A stretch of DNA of 27,773 nucleotides from Alectoria sarmentosa (Eukaryota; Ascomycota; Lecanoromycetes; Lecanorales; Parmeliaceae), in NCBI GenBank assembly GCA_009733775.1, contig WOGZ01000397.1, positions 1 through 27,773 of the forward strand. Direction: 5' to 3'. The translations under genes and the position numbers were made by a program. Positions 19,490 to 27,773 of this stretch are shown here, piece by piece; position 1 is the first letter of the stretch, and each line of letters opens with the position of its first letter. The notes beneath the pieces are model-generated. The model ran no database searches. It worked only from the letters and a program-made list of their open reading frames with translations, and was not told the origin of the DNA.

Positions 19490-19589
19490 CGATTCTATCT
19501 TCTGCGTGCATTTGACGATCGTTTAAACAAAAAATTGCGGGGGCGGTTATAAGTTTTGCGCTCCCGCCAAGGATTTTGCAAAAAAAAGT
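19490..19589 (-). repeat. Right terminal inverted repeat
   Basis: Inverted copy of 15117-15216 (88 of 100 identical, gapless). Several differences are of the CpA-to-TpA or TpG-to-TpA type expected from RIP, on either arm: for example GCAA on the left against ATAA on the right, and TTTG on the left against TTTA on the right. Confidence 0.85.
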
Positions 19590-20248
19590 AAAAAAAAATT
19601 AAAATGAGATTTCGAGATAAGATTTCGAGTTTTTTGAAAACTTCACTTCGTCTCGTTTTAACGTCGAAGTTTTAAAATATATTTCATTATTTTATTACGT
19701 TTCTCAATTAAGTTAATTCTCAATTATTATTTTTATAATAATTTTATAATCATTTTGTAAATTTCTTTTTTAATTATTATTTTAAATATTAATATTTCGA
19801 AGCGCAATTTTAATTCAGAAATCGTAATACGAAGTCTTAATCACGTAGTTTCGTATACGCAATATCAAATTTGAAAAGAGTCATTTAAAGGTTATCGAGG
19901 TAATGAGATATATCTCGTTATTTCGAAGAAAAATCTTACTTCAACCTCACCTCACCTCATTAAAACCCCGCCCCACCCCGCTCCGTTGCGCAGCGTAAAA
20001 GAAACTTACATCTCTCTCAAACACCCTCGGGGGCATCGCATTTAACGAATATCTCGCAAGCGACTTTCATATATGTTATGTGTTTTAAAATAACAACTGT
20101 AAAGCCTGATAAAGACCCGGTTAGAGGGAAAGAAGCATCGAAACAATAAAGCTCCCTCGGAAGCTGCAAAATCAGGGGTCTCTCTCTCGAATCGCCGATT
20201 AACTTGAATGATGTCCAGCATTCGAAGATAGCTCTAGGCCCGAGAAGA

Positions 20249-20272
20249 AGCCCCGAGATGGCACTCGGGGCT
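20249..20272. repeat. 9-bp GC-rich hairpin
   Basis: AGCCCCGAG (20249-20257) and CTCGGGGCT (20264-20272) are perfect reverse complements around a six-base loop. The stem is strong. It lies about 300 bases beyond the AT-rich block. No T-run follows, so it is not a typical bacterial-type terminator, and its role is unknown. Confidence 0.55.
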
Positions 20273-21208
20273 GGGACCTAATGGGGCATGGCTTTTGGCT
20301 CAGGACCCCGGGTTGGCCTTAGCTCTGCGGGCCTTCCTCATGAAACTACTACTACTACTTGTCCAGGCAACCTTTGGGGCGGAGAGTTACCCCACGTCTG
20401 GACCCTTCTCTTGGCATGTTCAGGACAACTGGTGGCAACCTCCGTACTCGGGCCGGTCTTTAATCCCCGGACATTTAAAGGTTCAACTCACGATGTCACC
20501 ACGATAGAGCAAGCTACGAACAAGACTCATGAATCAGTCTCGGTTGGGGCGAGGGAGGCGTACTCGTGACTTTTGCAGAATGCATGTAAAGTCGTTCCTT
20601 CGGATGCCACGATTGCGGCTCGTTGCGATTGGTCAGTAGACACTTTTGCAATGCCAATTCGTCCCCGAGGTGCAATGTTCGTACGAGGTCTTTTGCAGCT
20701 CAGATAACTCAATCAAAGTAGCAATTGAAACGGTCTCTTCGGTGATCTTCGATTGTCCGGAAATTAAAAACCGGTCTCAGTAGTCTGGGCCATTTCCAGT
20801 ATGGAATGGCCAGCAAAACCTAGGTATGCAATCACAGAGCGCGGAAGGCTTGGCGAGCTCAGCATTTCTCGCGTCTTGAAGTCGGCTTTGGGACTAGGGT
20901 ATCTTGAGGAGCCGGCTGCGAGTGCGAGATTGGCTGTGACTGTGCCGGCTCGCCGGGTGGGGTATCATTTCCTCCGCTGGACGACTCAGAGCCTCATGCT
21001 TCAACGGTGCGAAGTCTTGTTTGTTCGGCTGGCTTGCGATTCAAGAGTCCGCTGTCAGAGAAAAGCCTGCACACGCCAAGAAATCCTTTCCACTTCATGA
21101 TTTGAAAGAAGCCTATTAATACCTTCTTTAAAAGGTAACAGTCGCGACTTGCGACGGAGAAAAGAAAGTGGCTATTTTTCTCTAATCATGGAGCGAAGGA
21201 TTCGTGAA

Positions 21209-21267
21209 AATCGTGCCACACACTTAGCTCGTCTTAGCGAGGGACGAGCTAAGTGTGTGGCACGATT
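21209..21267. repeat. Perfect 25-bp inverted repeat with 9-base spacer
   Basis: The arm 21209-21233 (AATCGTGCCACACACTTAGC, then TCGTC) is exactly repeated in reverse complement at 21243-21267; the spacer is 21234-21242. Pairing ends sharply on both sides. Perfect identity implies recent origin or selection. It could be a foldback or MITE core, or a hairpin RNA. It lies about 200 bases upstream of the DUF4188-like gene. Confidence 0.8.
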
Positions 21268-21349
21268 AGGGCTTTTCGTTGGCAAGTTGCGGAGAATTTG
21301 TAGACTTTGGGTGTGCATTGTGCAGGCTTTTCTGTCACCCTCGTGTTTA

Positions 21350-21358
21350 CATATATAT
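21350..21358 (+). promoter_or_regulatory. TATA-like element of the DUF4188-like gene
   Basis: CATATATATC lies about 110 bases upstream of the ATG at 21464. It is the only TATA-like sequence near the start and its position is plausible. Match only. Confidence 0.35.
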
Positions 21359-21463
21359 CAGACCTAGAGCCCAGTGGATCAAGGAAGAGCAGCGAACAAT
21401 CCTCCTGGGCTCTTTTCCTCTTATCCGACACGATTTATCTAATATCATTCCTCTGTGAACGCA

Positions 21464-22486
21464 ATGGAGTTTTCCAGCCTGTTGCCCAGTCTGAAATCAA
21501 GGCCTCTGACCCAGGGTTCCCAAACTCCACCTCTCGTAGCCATAACGGAGGTAGAGTCCCGCTTGACTTCCCACTCGCCCAAGATCCTCACAACTGACAC
21601 CCCTCTCCAGCTCATCCACAGCAACTTTTCCCTGGGAACCTGGATGCTCCTTGGCGCTTGCACCCAAGCCTGCCTCGCTCTTCTCGTCCGCAACAAATAC
21701 TACGCCTTCCTGCCCGCAGGCATTCTCCTCTCATTCCGCATCATCGACGCGGTATTGATCCATTTCCAGTTCAAGAAGAACCCTTTTTTGGAAAACGCGA
21801 TTCTCAAAAAGAGATTCTCGGCCATTGTGCCAGATCAGGATGGCGTATTTCGAGGGCCGGGACAGGAAAAGGTCGTTATCCTACTACTGGGAGCCAAGTC
21901 GAATCATCCGTTTGGGGCCCTCGCGCCGGAGTTTTTGAAGACGTTCAAGTGGGTAACGGAGATGACTGCCGAGTTTGATAAGCAGGATGGGCCCAACGGC
22001 TGTAAGCACTCGTATCCTCTTGACCAGCAAAAGAATTAGAGCCAGCATCTAAACTCTCCTGCCATAGTCCTCGGCCAAACCGGCTGGCAGCGCAAAGACC
22101 CCCTCGGCGCCCTCGAGTTCAACTTCATCAGCTACTGGCGCTCCATCGATGACCTGCACGCCTTCGCCCACGGCCCCGTCCACCGTCCCGCCTGGCTCTG
22201 GTGGGAAAAGACCATCCGGCAGCACGACGCCGTCGGCATCAACCACGAGATCTACGAAGCCGACAAGGGCCACTGGGAGAACATGTATTTGAATTTCCAA
22301 CCGACGGGACTGGGCGCGACGACGTTTTTGAGGAGGGGGAAGGGGTTGGAGGCGGGGGTGGTGGATGATAAGTGGATCAGTCCGTTGGTGGATGCGCGCA
22401 AGGGGAGGTTGAAGAGTAGTTCGGGGCGGTTGGGGGTGGCGCCAACGAGGTGGGATGAGGGGAGGCCGGATGAGGATGTTTACTAG
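21464..22486 (+). CDS. DUF4188-like (putative monooxygenase-fold) protein, two exons
   Basis: Exons 21464-22001 and 22068-22486; the intron 22002-22067 (GTAAGC..CATAG, 66 bp) joins NG to FLGQTGW in frame. The protein has 318 residues. The frame is open three codons further upstream, but only with GTG, so the ATG at 21464 is used. Residues ~55-100 are hydrophobic (WMLLGACTQACLALLV; YYAFLPAGILLSFRIIDAVL), probably two membrane-associated segments. The core has features I associate with the DUF4188 family: VVILLLGAKSNHPFGALAP, FISYWRSIDDLHAFAHGP, VHRPAWLWWEK, VGINHEIYEADKGHWENMY. The family has a dimeric alpha/beta (ferredoxin-like) monooxygenase-type fold; substrate unknown. The conserved His residues in HGPVHRPAW and INHEIY are present and no stop interrupts it. 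The C-terminus is Gly/Arg-rich. Confidence 0.8.
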
Positions 22487-23288
22487 ATGCAAGCTTTTGT
22501 GATGTAGGAGATCGAGTGCGGGGGTTTCAAGGATGTCGGGTACCACGATGATTTACAAGTGCTCTTCTATTCCAGCCGGCAGCTCGTCAAATCATGATCA
22601 TCATCAAATGGCATTCTGCTACATTTAATCCAAAGAAACTAACTCCACTGACTCAGTCCCCCCCAAATCAAATTCTGCTTATCCATCTTCAAATGTGCAC
22701 TTCAGGTATGTTTCATTGAAGGAAATGGGTTGCAACAATCAGGAAACTTCCTGTGCTCAGCAAGACCAGACCAAGCGGACTTGGAGACCAAGCGAGAGAA
22801 GCGAACCTCCACTTATATCTTTACAGCGGTATAGATAATTGAAGATTGAAGAGCCTGCAAATAATAATTCACCAATCTTCGCCCGTCCCCTTCGGCATGG
22901 AACCGATTTCATTGGGAAGAGAACTCGGACCATACGATCTCCAGAATGGTCGTTATCAGTTGGAGGTTTTCTTGCGATCGTGGTTTCTCCTACTTCTGCG
23001 TAGCAGGTTATCAAACGAGCGTGTGGAATAAGAGGAGTGAGTACCTTTTTGTAACTTGTAAGAACGAGCAGAAGATAGGAGAAACTTTGGGCCGAGGGGC
23101 CCCTCAGGATTTTTGAGGAAGGTTTGCCGAGGACCCTGGGGACAATTACCGAAGATACTCCGCACAGCATGATCGACAGGGGTACTTTTGCCTTCTTTCA
23201 ATCGAGGCTGGAAGATACTTTATGGCACTGACTTTGATTTTGATAGTATCGATTTTATAGCATAAATCCCCATCTCATACATATAAAA
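22487..23288. other. Intergenic, no supported gene
   Basis: Spacer between two plus-strand genes: 3' end of the DUF4188-like gene and promoter of the DUF6604-like gene. A minus-strand frame (22757-23170) and an overlapping one (22956-23201) have no recognisable motif, and the latter has no ATG at its outer end. Not called. No RNA gene seen. Confidence 0.4.
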
Positions 23289-26200
23289 ATGGTTGCACCT
23301 CATGGAATAGAAGTATCTCAACATAGCACCTACCAGCAATACAAGAAAAATACTTCGACTCTCATTCGATGGATCGTGACAACAGCATCTTCATGCACCG
23401 CTCCTGTCACTCCCAAGCCAACCAACAACAACCCAAAGCACAAGAAGAAGGCAGCAAAAAGTGCTCACACCGAAAATGCTAAAGCTTTCCCTTCCGAGGT
23501 CAGTACTGCAAAGCTGGTTTCGCTCTCGATCGCCATCGCCGAGGCAGAACAGCACGTGCCGGACGCTATCTATGCTCTCTTCGACTCAGTCATCGGTGCT
23601 CGAACTGCTGCACACGACATCTGGAAAGCGCTATCGATCGATCATCCGGACCCTGACATTGAGAAAAGCAACCAAGGCCATTGGGCTTTTATCCAGGCCT
23701 TGCAATCAGCATTCGATACCCTCGGAGGTGCTATATGGAGCCAAGGCCATGAAGAAGAGCGGAAGGCCAAAAGGAAGGCTAGAGACGAGCAAAGGTCTAA
23801 AGCTCTTGCCAGATTGAAGTCCGAGGCTGGGCCAGAAGGCGTGGATCCTGCGTTTGAATTCATGAACAAATTCGATAGTCTAGACGTCCAAAGCGTACCA
23901 GCCGAGGATGAAGCGGCGTTGGAGAAATTGGCAATGCAAGGTATATCGCCAACCGCGGAAGTGGCAGCTACCGAGCAGCCAGCAGCAGCAACGAACGGCA
24001 AATGGAAGGGCAAGTCTAGCCGTGTCCCTACCGAACCTTTGGACAACTACAAGGTCAAGTCCGAGACAGAGGCCTATTTTGCCGTATGTTTCTTTGTCAG
24101 AGATATCATTAACCTTAGGATGTACGTCATATTCTACATTCGAGTCTATCGTTTGCTGACGTGCCCAGGTATATGAGAAACGTCTGGCGTCAAGTCGGGC
24201 TAGGTCAATTACACTGTGCAGTCGCTGGAGCACTAAGCAACATGGCTGTCGGCATGATGCGGTCATTGCAGTATGAGCTTGCTATGGACTATCCAGCATG
24301 CACCCATTTCCGCGAGATCGTCAACCAGCTAGTCCGAAATGGTAATTACGATGTCATCGGAGCCACAGCACCCTCAAATACGACGGCCAAGAGCAAGATG
24401 ACTTCGAAGCAAGTTTTGCTTAACGCAAAAGGAGACATGGGAGCGATCGGGGAATCGCTGCTTCTTACAACCCACAACGATCTCGTAAGCTTCATCACGG
24501 ACTACCGTAAGAACCGCAACGGCAAGCCTAGCTCCACATTTGCGAAGATGAGTTGGAATCCAAACTTTAGGGATACGCAATTCACCCTTGCTACGGAGAT
24601 GACACCCCAGAACATCCGCAAATGGAAAGCAGACTACACAGTTTCCTGGCTGTACGATCTTGTGAACACATATGCCATGGGGAGACTGATCAAGGACAAG
24701 TCGCAAATGCAGAATCCTGAAAAACTGGACTGGACTTTTGAAGACTCGGGCAAATCAGAATGGACAAACCGACCTCTCTGGGGACCAATGGACTTTGCAC
24801 GCGACTTGACGTCTTTGGCAATGCAAAAGCCTGGCGCTCCCATTGAATCAGAACTGAAGCCGCACCATGTTTTGCAACTCCAGATTGCAGTCGATTCCAT
24901 GTTCTCCGCTAAGAGATGGGTCGCTCAGGACGTGCCTCCAATTGATTGCTTTGGGTCAACTAGCTCGACTCTTGTTTGGGACTTTGTCAATGATATCATA
25001 GAGGTACGACGATTTCGCGAACAATGGACCGAGGCTACCGAGCTTCTGCTCGAAGACTTCAAGAAAGACAGAGATAGAAAGGGCGATCCTACAGAATGGA
25101 GCCATCCGATCATTTATCTGGACATCATGATAAACGAAGCACTCTTACTGGGCGTGACTCCTCTCGATTTTCTTCCTGAAGCACCTCGCTCACTTTTCTC
25201 GAAGAGCTCCAAGAATGGCCTCTGGCTTTACTCGCCACATCTATGCGGTACAGGGATGGTAGAGATGCTCAATATGTCCTATGACTGGGGCACTAAATGC
25301 TGGGATCGCTCCGGGTATATGCAAGACTTCTTCCATCTATACAATATGCTACTTCGAAACGGCCATATCAAGCGGCCCATCGATCTCCTCGAACGTATTA
25401 TCGAGATCTTCAAAGACGACATCTTCCGCGGCGGGCAACGTCCTACTAAGAAGTTCTTTGAGACTTTCAAACTCAGCCTTAATATTCGAGCGCAGTATCT
25501 CGGCGATTTTACAAAGCTGCGCCGCCGGAAAGGAGGTGCGCAAGCAGAAGGCTCGATCTTCCGCGACAAGGGCAAGCCCAAAGATCATAGCTTGTACACC
25601 AAACAAAGCAAACTGTTCGCCCTCAGACAAGCAAACTGGCTTGTCAGCAAACTCGACCAGTCTAAGTTTCCATCTCTTGCGGCTCCCACCCAAAGCGCCA
25701 CCGACTTCCTTGACGCTTTAAAGTCAGATCTCATAGAAGAAATGACCGGCCGTACCCCAGTGGCCACCTTGAATTACAATCTCCTTCTCCGTACGGTATC
25801 AGTCATCTATTACGAGCTGGATAAAGTAACCAAGGACATGCCATCGGCAAAAGCGATCCTTGCGGGATTCATGGACCACTCCAAGACATCACCTCCAGGC
25901 ATGCACGACAAGATCCTCACTCTAGCATTCAGCTCTCCCGCCGTGAAGTTCCAGGACATGCACAACGAGCGGCTCGACTCGCCCATCCTAGCACGCATGG
26001 GTTCTCACCTCTTGAAAATGTGGGATAAAATGGGACCCGAAATCGAGCGCTCATGCGTATACGGCGAAGAGGCTGGCAAGATCCCAGAGCATGTGCTGAA
26101 GGATATCAAACCTGGGAATCGGAAGATCCTGGCCGAAGGAGCCCAAGGCGCAGAATTCTTGCGCAGTAAGAAGATGCAGGAGCTGAAGGAGGTGAGCCCT

Positions 26201-26374
26201 CTGATATATAAGTCATTGGTGGCGGCAGCGGCGGGGATGGAGGTTGGGAGTTGCGCGGACTGTGAGCATTGTAGGAGGGGGGTGAAGATTGACACGGAAG
26301 AGCAAGTACCCTCCCAAATTGATGGAGATGGCGTTGATGCTGACATCGAGCAGTCTACTTGGGAAGATGATTAA
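23289..26374 (+). CDS. Large DUF6604-like protein, two exons
   Basis: Exons 23289-24121 and 24169-26374; intron 24122-24168 (GTACGT..CCCAG, 47 bp) with a CTGAC branch-like site near 24157. This splice joins FFVRDIINLRM to YMRNVWRQV in frame. A nearer GTATGT (24084) would give the wrong phase. The protein has 1012 residues. Residues ~13-40 (STYQQYKKNTSTLIRWIVTT) match the start of the fungal DUF6604 domain; a Lys-rich patch (NPKHKKKAAKSAH) interrupts it. A charged helix (EEERKAKRKARDEQRSKAL) lies near residue 155-180, and an Ala/Gln-rich linker near 215-245. The long C-terminal part is helical, with a Cys cluster near the end (CADCEHCRRG) and an acidic tail. Function of the family is unknown. 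The frame is intact, despite broken genes elsewhere in the window. Confidence 0.8.
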
Positions 26375-27030
26375 GCAGATCACGAGCGACTAAACTTCAG
26401 GCGCCATGGATTTCTTGAGTAAGGAAATGACTATTCGCTCTCACTTACTTGCATTTGGACAAAGAATTACCTTGGATATGTCTTTCATGCGGACTTTGAT
26501 CATTGGAGGCGTCACGTCGTCCGCTATGGTCTGTCCACTTGGCTCAAGACACGGTTCCGATACATATAATCACGAGAAATATAAATGTGCGGCTACGATA
26601 AGCTGCAGAGCTCGCCTCGAAATAGACAGAATCCTGTATTGATGCCGGACTGCTCCATCAATAGAAGACATTTGGAAACAATGGCCCGCTAGAGCGCTCT
26701 GACGGTCCTTCTTATTCATCATAAGAGCCATACAGACATCCACGCACTCTCTCCTCCTTCTTTACCTCCCAACCTATTCTCCCCCCTCTGATCATTTTCT
26801 CGTTATGTCACTTCACGTAGTTAATTCCAGTACTTTCTTTCCATGAACCAAACCATCCTCAACCCATCTCTCCAAACACCCTTCCGGCTTTGCGCCCAGA
26901 CTCTCCTCTACCCTCTTGTCAGCCGAATTCCTGCTCGCTCGCTTTTATCGACCATTTCAGGCGTATGATTTTGTTTGTTCGGACGTTGGAAGTAGGGCTG
27001 TTGATGTTGATTATTTATATAGCCTATTCT

Positions 27031-27083
27031 ACTTACTTACTTACTTACTTACTTACTTGCTTACTTACTTACTTACTTACTTC
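27031..27083. repeat. ACTT microsatellite
   Basis: About 13 tetranucleotide units, interrupted once by a G at 27059. All frames through it are open only because the repeat lacks stops in those frames. Confidence 0.85.
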
Positions 27084-27352
27084 CATGCTACCCATGCTAC
27101 CCGTCCTACCCGTTCGATCCGATCACTTCCGATCCGATTCTATCTCATAAGGCGGGGGTTGTATGTTATAATACCGCCTAGCTACCTACCTACCTACTTA
27201 CCTGTGAGTATCACTGATTTCCATGCATGTATGCATTGCCTAGATCAGATCAGCTGGTCTTGGGTTGGTTTTTCTGGGGTTGGATTGGTTTGTTTGGAAT
27301 GCCGTACGTTTGTGCGCTGTGGATGTGCTGGATCGATGGCGTGGAGGGGAAG

Positions 27353-27399
27353 GGAGTGGAGTGGAGTGGAGTGGAGTGGAGTGGAGGGGAGGGGAGGGG
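27353..27399. repeat. GGAGT pentamer array with GGGGA extension
   Basis: Six GGAGT units (27353-27382) pass into three G4 runs separated by A (27386-27389, 27391-27394, 27396-27399). The strand is purine-rich throughout and could form a quadruplex or triplex. Confidence 0.8.
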
Positions 27400-27563
27400 A
27401 GTAAACGCTTACCACCCACCTACCTCCCTGCGCCTTTCCACTTCCAAGCGTTCCTGCTGGCTGCTACAACACATGAACGTGAATATGACATGACATGATC
27501 TTTCCATAAGGTTGCGCACTGGATCATCTTCTCACAGTCTCGTGTACATAAAAGAGGAAGATC

Positions 27564-27596
27564 ATAATACCCTGTGGAATCCTCGTAGGGTATTAT
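27564..27596. repeat. 10-bp perfect hairpin
   Basis: ATAATACCCT (27564-27573) pairs exactly with AGGGTATTAT (27587-27596) around a 13-base loop. Possible transcript-end hairpin or a small foldback; no gene is adjacent. Confidence 0.5.
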
Positions 27597-27773
27597 TCAG
27601 GTGGGAGAGAGGAGATAGATAGATAGATAAGGTGGTAGGACCTTGCTCGGGGTTTTTTATTACTTGGTGATGTGATGTGATGTGATGCGATGGTCATTGG
27701 GATGGGTGTGCGGTGGTGTCCGGCCTCGGGCACTGTGATATGCGGTGAGGATATCAGTACACTGACTTCCATT

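Larger units (their letters stand above)
15117..19589. mobile_element. RIP-degraded DNA transposon with 100-bp terminal inverted repeats
   Basis: The 4.47-kb block is extremely AT-rich (one sampled stretch, 16681-16740, has 11 G/C in 60). Its ends are inverted copies of each other over 100 bases. Both arms run inward from ACTCCTTTTTGC (left) or ACTTTTTTTTGC (right, read on the minus strand), and a TA dinucleotide lies at each outer edge (15116-15117 and 19589-19590). TA duplication would suit the Tc1/mariner-pogo group, whereas a 4.5-kb size with long TIRs is more usual for Mutator-like elements, so the superfamily is left open. No intact transposase is present. One relic reading frame is visible (16203-17480). 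The abundant TAA codons and transition-only differences between the arms fit RIP. It is presumably immobile. Confidence 0.8.
19590..21463. other. Right flank of transposon and spacer to the DUF4188-like gene
   Basis: AT-rich composition continues past the terminal repeat to about 19960 and then changes abruptly to ordinary sequence at a CCTCACCTCACC-containing stretch. From there to 21463 no gene is supported. Open frames at 20288-20569, 20801-21100 and 21149-21367 lack motifs. Two hairpins (20249-20272 and the 25-bp palindrome at 21209-21267) are listed separately, and a possible short secreted peptide at 20340-20507 is discussed as a finding. Confidence 0.45.
26375..27773. other. Gene-free right end rich in microsatellites
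   Basis: No gene is supported. Short frames (for example 26406-26642) have no motif. From ~27000 several simple repeats follow one another: ACTT, ACCT, GGAGT, AGAT (four units, 27613-27628) and GTGAT (four units, 27667-27686), plus a 10-bp hairpin. Open frames across 26890-27500 are by-products of these repeats. The dense clustering of unrelated microsatellites suggests unconstrained sequence. Confidence 0.5.

Noticed and set aside
15117..19589. Mitochondrial or centromeric origin for the AT-rich block
   Set aside because: The inverted ends with transition-only differences and the sharp composition edges fit a mutated transposon; no mitochondrial gene or tRNA was seen.
22757..23201. Minus-strand frames upstream of the DUF6604-like gene
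   Set aside because: No motif, no domain-like order, the outer one lacks an ATG, and the region is better explained as promoter and spacer.
26890..27500. Overlapping plus-strand frames rich in Leu/Thr/Tyr or Gly/Val/Glu
   Set aside because: They are translations of the ACTT and GGAGT microsatellites.

Overview
The window looks like nuclear DNA of a filamentous ascomycete (Pezizomycotina; Dothideomycetes would fit, but that is inference). The reasons are short GT-AG introns of about 47-68 bp, typical fungal families (F-box proteins, a TPR-SET protein, a DUF4188-like protein, a DUF6604-like protein, ankyrin repeats), and a 4.5-kb extremely AT-rich block of the kind left by repeat-induced point mutation (RIP). 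Every gene is hypothetical-grade; no housekeeping operon, rRNA or tRNA was recognised.

Layout. 0.6-2.0 kb: an intact F-box gene (+). 2.1-3.0 kb: a frameshifted gene remnant (-). 3.2-3.6 kb: a small two-exon Pro/Gln-rich gene (-). 4.7-5.6 kb: a gene remnant (+) whose single reading frame is cut by three stop codons. 6.8-8.6 kb: a second intact F-box gene (-). 9.0-11.4 kb: a TPR-SET gene (-) with two introns and three premature stops. 11.8-12.8 kb: an intact ankyrin-repeat gene (-). 14.0-14.5 kb: a small Cys/His-containing gene (-). 15.1-19.6 kb: the AT-rich block. 21.5-22.5 kb: a two-exon DUF4188-like gene (+). 23.3-26.4 kb: a two-exon DUF6604-like gene (+). 26.4-27.8 kb: microsatellites and no recognisable gene.

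Main discovery. The AT-rich block is not featureless. It is bounded by 100-bp terminal inverted repeats (15117-15216 and 19490-19589) that align without gaps at 88/100 positions; all 12 differences are transitions, and a TA dinucleotide sits at both outer ends. It is therefore best read as one RIP-degraded DNA transposon of about 4.47 kb. Inside it, one plus-strand frame (about 16203-17480) stays open in runs of 70, 86 and 114 codons, interrupted by 13 stops and carrying a Cys-rich motif: a relic gene with no family recognised.

At least two host genes outside the block (4.7-5.6 kb and 9.0-11.4 kb) carry only nonsense changes explainable by C-to-T or G-to-A transitions. RIP-like mutation may thus have reached single genes in this neighbourhood, although other origins are possible. 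The intact genes do not form an obvious pathway; the picture is of a gene-sparse, repeat-containing, fast-decaying accessory or subtelomere-like region.
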